A stretch of DNA of 64,000 nucleotides. Source: Vandiemenella viatica. Taxonomy: Eukaryota; Arthropoda; Insecta; Orthoptera; Morabidae. Location: assembly GCA_031002005.1 (NCBI GenBank), contig JARYHS010013631.1, positions 63,299,832 to 63,363,831 of the forward strand, read 5' to 3'. The position numbers were made by a program, and so were the translations under genes. Shown one piece after another: positions 22,554-34,835 of the stretch. Each line of letters starts with the position of its first letter. The stretch's first letter is position 1. A model generated the notes under the pieces. The model saw nothing but the letters and a program-made list of their open reading frames with translations, searched no databases and was not told the origin of the DNA.

Positions 22554-23926
22554 TCATTTATGACTTGATGGTATATTTCACCAATTTCTCAATCAAATGA
22601 ATGTTATTATGTCCTTAATGACATTTTTATTTCTTTAATCTAGTATTACTTTTGGTGATGGTATGTTTTAATCCACACTGTCTAAAATTAAATAACATTC
22701 AAGAATTTTTAAGCTGCAAATATATTGGTTGAAGTTATAGTTACATAGAGCTTCTTTAGAGGTTATTGTCTACATTTGTTCACATTACAAGTTGCAGTTA
22801 CCACTAAGCACAATATATAGCAATGGCACAATATTAAGGATTTTTTTAGTGTTATATTTGCCCAAATATTTTCAGCCACCTTCATTATCAGTAGGTTACA
22901 TTATATGCCGCAGTATTTTCGTGTATTTGTTTCTGATTGGTGGTAAGAAGGTGGAATGGAATAATTAACATAGCTAGATAAAACGAAATTGCATGTGAGA
23001 CAATCTTTTTTTTTCTTGCACGTGTTGTTTTATGTGTTTGTTATCGTATGATAGAGTACCTCTACATTCACCAACACCAAGATCTGCATGGAAATATATT
23101 TATGACGAATGGAGGTCACTGAATTTAACCGGAGTTATAAGAAAATTTGTCTGAATACGTGGGGTGAATCTTGGTTTAGGTTCGGTGTCTGAAATCACTC
23201 TGGGTGAATGTCCTGAAAGGTTGTGGCTTATTGCTTCACGTTCTCGGTGTTAGTTACGTCGTTATGGAAGTACATTAAAAGTTCTTTCAGCAGGGACAAG
23301 TGTCATCTACCGAGAGACTTCTCTAAAAACGACCACTTTAATTACCAACCGACTCGGCTGGGTAGCTTCCCTGTTAAAGGTAATTGTCTTACTAAATGGC
23401 TCGAGAACTGTCCGGAAACACCAGACACCCTCCCGCTCGATATCCATTAGGTGCATGGTGTTAGCAACATGTCTGTTTAAGCAATTACATCCTCCATTAG
23501 TAAGGAGCGAGGATGGTTTACCGCTTCCTGAATACGCTTGTGTTGTTGCGCTTGCTGGACGTGCGACAACACATTCTGGTAGCACGGTGACTAACTATCG
23601 GCTTTTATATGTTTATCACACAAACATTACTTCCTCGCTTATACATATTACCATTTAGTTTTTCAATGAACCATTATTACATTTATTGGAGACTTAATGA
23701 TTTTCATGCTTCGTTGCTTTAAATACTATTTGGTTTGTAATGTTGGTATATTATGTTAATTTGTATTATGACTTTTTCAACAAACTTTGTTAGCATAAAT
23801 CCCTGAGACATCGCTACGTGATCTGGTGCTCAATACGGGGTTATCCTGATAATTGGGGACTTGGAAGGCAGCGAAGAAAAAATTGGTTGTGAACGATTCC
23901 TAATAACCTTGTGATGTACTAAGTCT
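22554..23926. other. Non-coding, nothing recognised
   Basis: AT-rich to mixed composition. Overlapping short frames at 23223-23658 show no conserved motif. Confidence 0.4.
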
Positions 23927-23997
23927 ATATCTACATCTACATCCATACTCTGCAAGTCACAAACATTGTGGGTGGCAGAGGGTGCTAAGCAACAATC

Positions 23998-25879
23998 CTA
24001 AACCCGCGCATTCCAATCCCGAATAGCGCGAGGAAAGAAGGAATACATAAAAGCATCTGTACGGCATCTTATTTCTCTAATTTTACCCCTCCGGTCATTA
24101 CGACCTAAATAGATTGGCGGAAGAAGTATTACATTGCACTCGAATTTTTTTTTTTCGCATATTCTCCAATATATTCGAACGCAAGCTACGTCGTCTGTCT
24201 TCCAAACTATCCCAGCCCAATCTATGTATCAATTCTGTGACGCTTTCATAAGAGCTGTAGCAACCAGTCACGAATCGAACGGCCCTCCTCTGCACCCTCT
24301 CCACTGAGTCAATCAGAACCTTGCGATACGGATCCCAAACTCCACAACAGTAATCCAGATGCGGATGCACTAGTGATCTATACGCTATCTCCTTTTTATG
24401 AGCATTACAATTACTCAAAATACGACCTATGAATCGCAATTTAGAATTCGCCTTGCCTACGACGGAAGTTATGTGCATGTTGCATTTCATGTTGCTTTGT
24501 ACTATCACCCCCAGATACTTCAGGGAATCAACCGTGTCAACAGCTGTATTGTTTATTTTGTACTCGTGAACAAACTGATTCTTTTTGTTACTTATCCACA
24601 TTGCCTTGCACTTTTTGGAATTAAGTGTAAGCTGCCATTTACGGCACCAATCGAAAATAGCATCAAAATCGCGCCGAATTTCTAAGCAATCGTCGGCGCA
24701 CCTTATTTCCCTATAGATAACCGCATAGTCGGCAAACAATCGCAACCAGCATTTGACGTTATCACCTAGATCGTTTATAAATATTAAGAAAAGAAGTAGT
24801 CCTATTACACTTCCTTGAGGAACGCCAGAAGTAACATTTATCTTAGAAGTGGCTTCCGCGACGACAACGACATATTGTGATCGATCAGTTAGAAAATCAC
24901 GTATCCACTCGCAGATCTGAGCCGAAATACAGTAAGCTCGAATCTTTGCTAAAAGTCGGTTGTGTGGTACAGAATCAAAAGCTTTCTGAAAATCCAAGAA
25001 AACTGTTTCAACTTACGAACCTGCATCGATAACTTTCATTACGTCATGGGAAAATAGGGCGTATTGTGTTTCACACGATCTCTTCTTCCGAAATCCGTGT
25101 TGACACGGTGTAAGTAACTCGTGCTCATCTAGAAACTTCATAATGTTCGAGCATATGACATTCTCCAGAATTCTGCTGCAGACAGATGTTAGAGATATGG
25201 GTCGATAATTCCTAGGATCACTCCGATATCCTTTCTTGAAAACGGGAAATACCTGGGCTATTTTCCAATTAGAAGGTACTTTTTTCTCTTCTAAAGATTT
25301 ACGGAATATATCTGACAGAAACGGTTCAATTTCCTCCCCGTATTCAGAAAATACACTTACCGGTATACCATCGGGACCCGGCGCTTTACCCCACTTCAGG
25401 AGCTTTAATTGCTTTACAATACCTACGCTATCAATTTCTATCGGATCCAACTCTAATTCCACACGATGTGGTAAAGTGGGGATGTTTTCCATGTTTTCGC
25501 GCGTAAATTAATTTTTGAATTCGGTGTTAAATACGGTAGCCTTGTCGCTGCTGTCTTCAACTTCCCGTCCGCCTTTTATTAGAACTGGCTGATTGTTCCC
25601 ACTACAACTAACTGTTTTTACATACGACCAAAATTTATTAGGGTTTTTAGTGAGGCTCTTAGAGAGAGAATTGGCATGAAAGTCATTAAAGCTCTCACGC
25701 ATCGCAATCTTTACATGTCCCCTTATCTCCTCTAACTTATCTAACTCAGTCCGAAACATCGTCCTTTTTGATCGTGCATGTATCTTCCTTTGCTTTTTGA
25801 GTAACCTTTTAACCTCCCGTGTGTACCATGGGGGATCGTTCCCTTCCCCGATTGTCCGTTTCGGTATATGCCAGTTCAA
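23998..25879 (-). pseudogene. LINE reverse transcriptase, two stops and mutated YXDD
   Basis: Reads in one frame from 25879 to about 24150. The linker (PPWYTREVKRLLKKQRKIH) leads to GKAPGPDGIP, FKKGYRSDPRNYRPISLTS, ENVICSNIM, QHGFRKKRSCETQ, FLDFQKAFDSVPHNRLL, TSGVPQGSVIGLLLFLIFIN and LFADYAVIY. Two TAA codons interrupt this frame (25508-25510 and 25013-25015). The catalytic FADD is FADY, because the second Asp codon became TAT at 24725-24727. Past the A run near 24150 the frame shifts, and homology continues as YLGRNDRRGKIREI then AFMYSFFPRAIRDWNARV, with a natural stop at 23998-24000. It cannot make active enzyme. Confidence 0.92.
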
Positions 25880-26016
25880 ACTTTCCCCGACTATACGTAA
25901 GAATCGATGCCACCTCTCTTCAACGGTGCCTCCTGCTACTAAGAAGGTATGTAATTATGCCTCAAATTCGCTCTAAAACACTCTTTTGAAGCCTTTTCGA
26001 ATCTGTAAACGATACT

Positions 26017-26750
26017 TTATTTTCTGTTTTTGCGCATCGTTGTTACTTTTATTGTAGCAATTACAACTTGGTGATCACTTATTCCCGCGGTGGTAGAAAT
26101 ATCCATGAATAATTCAGGCCTATTTGTAGCAACTATATCCAAAATATCTTCGCTACCGTTGAGGCATTGCGTTGGTTTAGTTACGAGCTGCTCAAGATTG
26201 TGATCTGAGAAGAGGTCTAGAATGATTTCGCAATCTGCTTTATCCCTACCCCCAGTAACGTGAACGTAATTAGTCCAGTCGGTATCTGGCAAGTTAAAGT
26301 CACCACCTAGCATTATTATATGGTCCGGAAATTGCCGAACTATATTATTTACATTATTTTTAAGGCCTCGGCAATATTTACGCTTGCATCTGGTGGACGA
26401 TAGAAGGAGCCTATCACAAATTTTGTCCTAGCTACGTTGAGCTTGATCCATATGAACTTATATCCAGTTTTAACCAACTTTCTGTGCCTATTAAGATATC
26501 AGCATCTATATTACGAATAACGTTTTCGAGTTGAGGCTGTTTATTACAAACACTTCTGCAGTTAATTACTAGAACTTTTAATGTTAGAGATTCTTTTAAG
26601 TTACCCCTAACACGCAGTGCTGAAGTTATCTTGGCTGTCCGTATCTGAATTTCCTCCTCAGGGGAATCATCCCTCAGCCTAAACCCCCCCCCCCCCCCAA
26701 TGCACTCCACACGGCCCCTGCCACCCGTGTAGCCGATTCTCGGCAGTTCG
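26017..26750 (-). pseudogene. LINE APE-type endonuclease domain, frameshifted
   Basis: Nicks target DNA for target-primed reverse transcription in intact elements. From 26710 downward the frame gives SLTLKVLVINCRSVCNKQ, then ENVIRNIDADILIGTESWL, the family's N-terminal strand and the glutamate-bearing TESWL motif. After a frame change, 26313-26017 gives LGGDFNLPDTDW (the GDFN motif), then STTAGISDHQVVIATI (the SDH catalytic His motif). A run of 15 G (C at 26684-26698) sits inside the reading frame as a glycine tract. The section between 26432 and 26313 is out of frame. Confidence 0.85.
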
Positions 26751-29700
26751 TACGCGGTTAGGATGAATCGTCAGTCTGATGGGGAGGTCAAACACGGTAG
26801 TCTTTCGGAAGAGTAGGTGTCAAAGGGGATCGCGTTTTAGCACCTCCGTTCTTTCATCTCTCATCCACAGCACGAACATCCAACTACATCCATCACTACC
26901 AACTGTACATACAGAAACAAAATGACTTTCACAGTGCAGGAAGCAACGGCAAACCAACCCCACTTATATTTCCCCGGAAAGTTGTTGTCGAGGAGTCACA
27001 CATTCCACAACATTCACCTACAACAAATTTATATTTCTGGCTTTGTTCAAACGAAAGCATATGTTTTTATCTAAGTAAAATTCCAATCTTATAGGCCTGC
27101 ATCTGCTAGAGATCCGTATTCACATTCTTGGATTTTTTAGAGTAACGAGATCATAGGGTCATTTCCTCGTTTCGTTGTTTCCGTCTCCTCAGTACTGACT
27201 GGATAGTAGAGTTCTACAATTACGATAGTCCTGTCTGCAATTGAGCTGATTTCCCCACACTGGGTCAACTTTAACCTACGAAATCGATGCATTATTTTGA
27301 TACTCGTACCAATACATGCTAGCCAAAGTCACGATATTATTCTTCATGGCATTGTACTGCTTCAAACTACCATGTTAACTGCCTCCTTGTTTTTGTAAAT
27401 ACAGATTATTGTTCCAATTGTCACCTTTTTCTTTCCCTCGTTCTAATTACGTGCCTCAAAATATGGTTTATTAACCTATTACTCCGCTTTTTAATACATT
27501 TGAACGAAGTTTTTTTTTCTCCTGCTCTCTACAAAGTTCGATATTTGTAATTACTTTCTTTCAACTTAACTTGAGTATTCTTACACTCGCTTTAAGCATT
27601 AAACCTGATCAAGATATGGAGGACTTACATCGTACAACAAATCTCTTAAACGCGCATTGTCAGAAAAACGACAAAATTGCTCCTGTTCTCTATCCATTTT
27701 CTCCATTGATAAATAATTTTTCGACTTTGCTTCATGTTTGTAACCATTTTTTAGCTACGACGTACAACATTATACTACGATGTCAAAAAAACAACAAATT
27801 TCCTGAATCATGCCATGTTTCCGTACGTGTCAGTAAATTTTATAAATTTTCCTATCCTCAAGGCTTCTATTTTTATCACTAACTTATTCACTCTTTAACA
27901 TCAGAACCCCAAAAACTGTAATATTTATTCATAACGTCAGATCACTCGTTACAAGGAAATTTTCAGCTTATTGCTTGATCGCAGTGTACTCGAATAGGCT
28001 CTCAGACGCTAAACGCTGCATCTAGATCGTAAACTTTTTTCCACAATTTGAATTCTAATCATGTAAACATATAGGGAACACCCAATAAACCTCAGTGATT
28101 TAGTGGTCTACAACTGCGTCCTGGAGAGACCGTCTAGGTTAGGTCCAATATCACCTACATACATCAATGTCAATCACGAATTCAAGGTTCCTTGATAAGT
28201 TATGGACGAGTGGCTACTAAACTTTTTAGAGCGTCAGGTCAATTGATAGAGCAATTCTACGCGCACTAAACACAGTAAAACGCGAGGATGCGTAATGGAA
28301 ATTACTGAAACCGCGATCCAGGCAACTGTTACGTCAACAGCCACTACTGGTGCGAACAGAAGATTAGCGGGTGAATGACACGCAATCAGTTACTCGACAA
28401 TAGCGGAGTGTGAATAATTCAATCGTAATTAGCGGGTATTGGAGAGCTAATTAAGTCACAGCGGACCATTGTATGACGGCTAGCCGCCCTGCTGAAGTGG
28501 CTTTGTGGTGTGTACTCTAGTTTCTCATTACGCTGATGGGACAAACAGCACAGACGTTAACTGCGATACGTCACATGTACTCTGGTGCCTTTTGTTTGAA
28601 GATAGCCGCATTCCTTCCTTATCTGTGTTCTTGTAAATCTGTAGGCAGGCTGCATTTGTTTGTCCCTTTGTCCAGGCATCACACAACAACCACCCAAACA
28701 TTGTGGATGAATTTTTCAGAGTTTGAAAGCTTAAGGTCTAATATAAAATATGCGGTGAGTCTTAAGTGTCGTATGTCAGCCTTCCCCAACCTTTTTCGAC
28801 GGCGGACCGCTTAGAGATATGAATTTTATCACCATGGACCCCTTAATAATAACGATGATACTAATAAAAATAATTGAAAATTAGCTAGTCTAGAACTGTC
28901 ATTTGATCGTTCGACTCGCATCTCACACAATGTGGCCGGAGTTCGTGTATTATCACGCCTTAATTTATACTTTAGTAATTAATATTCTTATTTCTTCCGT
29001 CGCCTCTTTAGCCAGAGGGGGAAACCCTGCTCTCTGTGAACGACAAACGGAGCAAGAAATGATGAATCTTCGTAACGAGAACAGATAGGCACCATAGATA
29101 ATATTGCATCACACTCCATTAAGAGATACTCATCAAAGATCATATCACAACATAGATAAACACTCCACCATTTGGATTTTTTAAATATATTTTAATACGT
29201 GAATTTGGTTATTTATTACTACAGTTTTGATAACGAAATTGTGAAATTTAATTTGCGACTTGAAGGGTAAAAAATGTAACGCATTATTATTCACTATGCA
29301 CCATGGTCCATTCTGCCAAAGCACCCGAAAAATGCTAGTTGCCGGTTTACATACGTATTAGGAATGTATAAAACTTCTAAAATACCCGCAACGCAAGCTT
29401 TGAAACCGGGACCGTTAAGACATGTTGATACTGTAGGGGGCCAGCTGGTTAAAGCAGTGGTGACCGAAGAGATTTTCATAATTGCTCAGGACGCTAAGAG
29501 AGGGGGACTATATACGAATCGACTTGGTTAAATTCCAAACCTCTCTGCATTGCGTATGGAGGTAGGATAGACTGCACTGCACTGTATAACGTTGGTTGCG
29601 TAGACGTCTTAGCTGACCCTCTTTTTCTTCCAAAAAAGTAGGTCTCGATTCGGAACCGCGTATCATTCTCTCATTGCTCTTGACGATGTGTGAACAACAC

Positions 29701-31440
29701 AAACACAACACTACGGTTAAAAATACCATCCACAGCGCTCTGTAGAGAAACAACAAAAACTAGAACCAATGGCGAAATTGAAATGAGCATCCTACCTCTG
29801 TCGTCAGGCCTCGAAGAGTATCACCAGAACTAACTCGACAGAGCCATTTCATTTTATTAAAAGTCTTTAGGTAAATCGCAGCTTTAACCTTAACTGAATA
29901 CTCCTGAAAGTATAGGTCGACTATTATTTTTCCTCCAGAACTATTCGAACGATGGAGAAATCATAGTGCAAAATACAGCATCTTAAGGCACTTCGAAAAT
30001 TCCATCCGGTGCCAGGAATCGAACCGGGAAATTCAAGTTTTCAAAACAGGTAAATTAGCAATAACTAACCCTCGCCCCTTTTTTCGTTGCGAGTAATGAT
30101 TGTGAAATGATTATAACTATATAATAATTTAAAGATCCTTCTTTTAACGAGACGTTAAAAGTGACAAGTAGATAACCACTAACGTAGTTCTTATTTCTGA
30201 CAGAAATAAGACTCTTTAACACTTAACAGATATTTTAAAGAAACTGAACTTTTAAAACTTAGAGAACTCTGAACAAGGGAGCTGGTAAATGCCTGTGGTC
30301 AATTATCCTTAAAAGTTCAAGAATCGGCCGGAATATCAGCCAATTACGCCGTTGCACTAAAGTGAATCTGGTTAGTTATATTGGTTTGTTGCTCGAATAT
30401 TCTGGAGTGCTGAAAATACTCATCTACAGGTTCATGACAATTCTCCATTGTTATCGGACATATTAAGAAATTATTAATCACAATAACTGTAAAAAATCAA
30501 AGGTAAAGTAACTGAATTCGTAGCAGAGCAATTAAACACATCGTATTAGTGATATAACCACACAACTAAATAAGTTAGCTAATTAAAGTAATGTAAACTG
30601 TATTGAAAGTGATACTATGAAGTCTAAACTTTAATATAATCATAAGAACAGGTATTAATATATGTAAGAAAATCTGTGATGTTTAATTATAATAGAGTAT
30701 CAATATTGCTGCTCAACTAACTTCAGCCTTTAAATATGCATTTCCAAGAAAAAAAGGTTAAACACAACAAAAATGTTCTCATTTAAGCAGCAACTATAAA
30801 ACTTTAAGCCTGAGAACAGTTGAAAAGGTCACGCATTTTAGTTACATCCTGTGTTTATAATGGAGGAAGCTACGTCTCATTTTGCAGAGAGAGTAACATA
30901 GGTTTATGTTTGTTCACTTGATGAACAGTATTAAATGTGACAAAAAAACGAGAAAAGGTCACCAAGTACAACAAAATCACAACATTAAAAGGGGTAAAAT
31001 ATCAGAATATTAATAGGTGTAATAGAAGACCCTGTCGAAAAAAGGCCAGATTACTAAAAGTTACTGAAAAAATAATAAAGCTTTTCAACATCAATGATTT
31101 TAGTGGCTAAAAGTTGTTATAATAAATATATATTCCCTCCGTTGTATCAAAACAGGAATACCTACAGCTATTGTGTGGTCATTACTATAATTGCTTAAGG
31201 AATGATGCAGTCGACACTTGCTTCAAACAATGTTTTATTTTTACCCTATTATAAATTGAGGATACTGGGTACTTATAAATGGTGGAAAATAATTTTTTTA
31301 TGACTTTATTAAATTCTATAGTCTTTCCTTATTACATTGATATATACATTGCAGGGTTTAAAATGAAAAATGAGCTATATATACCAAATTTTAAAGCTAG
31401 GGTCATGTATGCCGCCACGCTCCCTTATTTCAGTTACAGA
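26751..31440. other. Non-coding; candidate regulatory block at 28245-28500
   Basis: Positions 26751-27000 may still belong to the 5' region of the LINE but show no recognisable ORF1. Beyond, the DNA is AT-rich with many short frames lacking motifs. Positions 28245-28500 are a higher-complexity block with CGTAATTAGCGGG, AGCTAATTAAG and CCATTGT, matching no repeat here. Positions 30005-30075 hold a tRNA-like SINE fragment. Confidence 0.35.
30002..30080 (-). mobile_element. tRNA-like SINE head fragment
   Basis: On the minus strand the sequence reads GGTTCGATTCCTGGCACCGG, a good B-box followed by a tRNA 3'-half-like end, then a TTTTCGAAGTGCC-like body start. The A-box half is degraded and no complete tRNA fold is evident, so this is read as an old SINE fragment, not a tRNA gene. 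Confidence 0.5.
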
Positions 31441-31446
31441 AACCAG

Positions 31447-31520
31447 TATTATTTTGAGCACATTCTTGGTGAGGTTACCAACCCCTATTATTTTGAGCAC
31501 ATTCTTGGTGAGGTTACCAA
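31447..31520. repeat. Two perfect 35-bp direct repeats
   Basis: A 35-bp unit beginning TATTATTTTGAGCACATTC and ending GAGGTTACCAA occurs at 31447-31481 and again at 31486-31520, separated by CCCC. The copies are identical, pointing to a recent local duplication (or an assembly artefact). The frame across them (31279-31575) stays open only because the AT-rich region happens to lack stops; no protein family is recognised. Confidence 0.85.
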
Positions 31521-33850
31521 AAAGCAAAAGAAAGTGGTCAAATATACCATCATAACTTTCCTGAGTCAGTTATGAATTAAATAAAACCAACTGTTAGAGA
31601 CCTGAGTCACCCTGTTTTGCTTGGAAGTCCTGAGAAATTTAGGCATAAAAAGTGGCTCTAATATGGAAGATAAATTGCTTGCGTGTGACAACGGATGCAA
31701 GAAGCTGTAAGATTCGCTCTTCAAATTACTAGAGAAGCAAGAAGTGCTAACAGGAATGCCAATAGGAAGCTTGAAGATGAAGAAATGCAGCATAATGAAT
31801 ATTATGCTTCAGGAATGTTCTGAGGCACAATTTAATTGGACTCATATCTTCATTCGCAATTTCCCGCAAGTTCTATTTTTTCAGAATTCAGGTAGAAATA
31901 TTTCCTAAAGTTTATAAAGCATTGCACCAACTTTTTCTGTAACTTGCAATAGTCCATACTTATGTAGTAGACCTTAGATTTATTACAGTTTCACTAAATT
32001 ACAGAAAAAATAAAATTTTTACTAGGAAAAATATTCTAAAAATTAATTAAAATGTAAGATGTGATAGTTTTTAATCCTTGTAATATACACAATAGGTGGA
32101 ATTAAATAGGTCTAGTACCTCAATCATCATGTCATGCATATATGGTAAAAATTTGGTCTCCTTCAAATGTATAACACTGAATTATATGGTACTTTAATTT
32201 GATAAAGCATTTTGGGAAAAAATTACATCAATTTCTTTGTAATTTTTTTAATAACCCTAAACAGATTGAAAATTATTCAAAATACTTTTAAGTGTGCTGC
32301 ATTACCTGATATCAACTATAAATCTGTAAAACATATACAATATAAACAGTAAATCAAAGAAATTTTTACTTAATATCGAGCTGGAAAAGTACCCTGTACC
32401 CTTAAAGATTAAAGAATATTACACCAATATAATACACATACTTCCAATTAATATTACACCAACATAATATACATAGTTGCAGTGATTATCCGTCTGCAAC
32501 GTATCTTAAGCAAACTGAAATAATTACTACTTAATTTAATAGCAGTAAATATTCCTGTTGCAGCAAAATGGAGGGAACATTTACTTATCACAACTTTCAG
32601 TTGTTTGTCTTTTTTTTGTTCATTTTAATCAAAAAATGTTTTATTATTTTTATTTGATTGAAAGAGATATTTATTATTGTATATTTAAACATGTGTTATA
32701 ATTACTGCTTGACGGTATTTCGAGGCATGTTTAACCTTTAACGCCTTTATTCACTGGCCTCCTGTTAAAATTAATTACATATTTTTTTAATTACGTGATA
32801 GATCCATGTAATATCGAAACAAATTTTCCTTTATTATTTGGAGAAGTTTCTAATTTTTTAACTTACAAACCCACCGAGGAGCCTATTATGTGTTTTGAGA
32901 AAGTATTATTACACAGAGAAAGTGTAAAAACAATATGAGTAATTTATTCTGGGTAAAATCGAATATATGTATTTCAATATGATAAATAACGTATTGTTAG
33001 TTATATTAAAATCAGGGCAAAGCAACAAAGCCAAAGACACTACCGGCGACAATAAAAATCCAATCACACTTCATACATCGAAATCCATCGTTTTGCCAGC
33101 AGGAGGGAAAAAACATTTCCGAAAACCGTAAAAAAAGACAGATTTCTTTGAAAATAGAAACGGTTACGATCAAAGATTAGCCTATGACTTCATGAAAGTG
33201 AAGCTTTCATATTGGCAGGTCGAGAAGAAAATGATAATATAAACATTTGTAACACAATAATTTTGAAAAATAAGTATGTCGGTAAACGGCAAAAGATAAA
33301 TAAAAAAATAAAAAAAAAAAAGATATTTTTTTAAGAAAGAATTGTGCGTGATAAAGTTTAAGAAGGAAGCTGTAGAATATTTGGTCATTTTTTGAAAGAT
33401 GTTCGATCATTAAATCTGTTAGTATGGTCTTCAGTTGATGAGAAAATTGTAGAGAAAGGGAAGAACATGATAATTAAGTGCTTTGTTAAACATAAGAGAT
33501 TAGAACGAGATACTAATGTAAACCTCCATCAGGGGAGCTACTCTCATTCCACTCGTCTGAAGCACATAAATCCAAGTTTCATTGTTCTCTGCCTACAGAT
33601 GCAGTTTATTTCAATCCGCTTACGGTGGTTGCTTCCGTCACGTCATCTCTCCAATTCTTCCTTCGTCGACTTTTCTCGTGGTATTCTAGCGGTTCCCATT
33701 TTGATAATTTTATCAGTCTACGTACTCCTTCCATTCTCTTAGCGTACATAAACAAAAAAATTTGTTTTTTTCCAACGTCGTCTCATACTACGAGTATTCA
33801 CCGCACTTACTCCACCAGATACCTTTGTACCTCTAATTGTCATCGCTTAC
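31521..33850. other. AT-rich non-coding DNA
   Basis: Strongly AT-rich. The only structured item is an imperfect tandem duplication of about 35 bp at 32415-32478 (AATATTACACCAATATAATA repeated with small changes). No gene, transposase or SINE is recognised. Confidence 0.45.
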
Positions 33851-33861
33851 AGCACATACCC

Positions 33862-34126
33862 TTTTTTTTTAAAACTGCTTTACGTCTCTCTTTAACATCG
33901 AGGTCTTTTAGAGACGGGAAAGGATGGGGGGCAAGGATGGGGGCAAGGAATGGGAAGGAATTCGGCCATGGCCTTTTTGAAGGCATCCCGGCATTTGCCT
34001 GGAGTGATTTGGGGAAACCATGGAAACCCCAAATCTGGATGCCCGGATGGGGATTCGAACCGCCGTCCTCCCGAATGCGAGGCGAGAACGCTAACCGTTA
34101 CACCGCCCCGCTCGGTAGCACATACT
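33862..34126 (-). mobile_element. SINE family A, complete, with target duplication
   Basis: On the minus strand: a tRNA-like head (AGCGGTGTAACGGTTAGCG, then a GGTTCGAATCCCC-like B box), then the body with CCAGATTTGGGGTTTCCATGG, AAATCACTCCAGGCAAATGC and GGCCATGGCCGAATTCC. A run of T on the plus strand (33862-33870) is the A tail. The flanks AGCACATACCC (33851-33861) and AGCACATACTC (34127-34137) form an 11-bp target duplication with one mismatch, showing LINE-type insertion. Confidence 0.92.
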
Positions 34127-34589
34127 CAAAAAAATTCAGTCTTAATACAAAACTTTGCTGCGATTTAATTTTCATAAATCCCGAACTATAAATAAAATAT
34201 TTTTGCTCAGTTATCTTTTATACAATTTTTCGTTGATTTTGTTATTTCTTTTCCAAACAAAATTGTTCTCTTGGCTTTGAATTTGTGTTATCATCTCTAG
34301 TATCACATTTTTTTTATAATAACTATCTTCGTAATTACCAGTAATCAAGTATCAACATTGGCTCTCACTAATAAAGAGATATGCCTCTTAATAATCTTCT
34401 TTAAATTCTTTTATTTCGTGTTAAAAAACGTTGCTTTCACATTTTTTTAGAAACCCAAACAGTATAAACAATTACAGAACAAAGCAGAAAGCTAGGAAGT
34501 AAAAGATAATAATCAACACCAATGAATTCATAATACGGATGACCATAAGTCAGCAACTTGGATAGGGTTGTCACTGGCATAAAGGAGGT

Positions 34590-34824
34590 TTTTTTTATGA
34601 CTTTACGCCTCGTCGACGTCGATGTAAATAGAGGCGGTATCGAATGGAGACAATGAACGGGAAGGAACTCGGCCATGGCCTTTTGAAGGCAGCATTCCGT
34701 AATTCGCTTGGAGTTATTTGGAGAAACCATAGAAAACCCAAATCTGGATGCCCGGACGGGGATTCGAACCCACGTCCTCCCGAATGTGAGGCCAGAGCGT
34801 TGCCGCTCACTCACTACGGCCGGT
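34590..34824 (-). mobile_element. SINE family A, complete, with target duplication
   Basis: Minus-strand copy with head (B box GGTTCGAATCCCC near 34760), body and oligo-A tail (T run beginning near 34590). Flanks ATAAAGGAGGT (34579-34589) and ATTAAGGAGGT (34825-34835) are an 11-bp target duplication with one mismatch. It sits directly beside the LINE C-terminal relic at 34836-35480, which was probably its target. Confidence 0.92.
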
Positions 34825-34835
34825 ATTAAGGAGGT

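Larger units (their letters stand above)
23927..26750 (-). mobile_element. LINE with endonuclease and reverse transcriptase, inactivated
   Basis: The largest element of the window. On the minus strand it runs from an upstream open frame near 26750 through an AP-like endonuclease, a linker, the reverse transcriptase and a C-terminal region to a 3' UTR that ends in GTAGATGTAG repeats at about 23927-23945. This is a CR1/Jockey-type architecture (APE endonuclease plus RT in one frame), named by inference. The coding frame is broken by at least two frameshifts in the endonuclease part, two TAA codons in the RT part and a frameshift at a nine-to-ten-base A run (24147-24156 on the plus strand). A truncated relative lies at 1833-2345. 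Confidence 0.9.

Noticed and set aside
28110..28175. tRNA-like SINE head
   Set aside because: Only loose resemblance to A and B boxes and no recognisable body.
28778..29050. hAT element beginning CAGCCTTCCCCAACC
   Set aside because: A plausible left end is present, but the proposed right end near 29020 (GGGGGAAACCCTGC) pairs poorly and no target duplication is seen.
32415..32478. Functional tandem repeat
   Set aside because: Two imperfect 35-bp units in AT-rich DNA are adequately explained by chance local duplication.
33625..34191. 188-codon frame
   Set aside because: Most of it is SINE family A read on the wrong strand plus flanking DNA.
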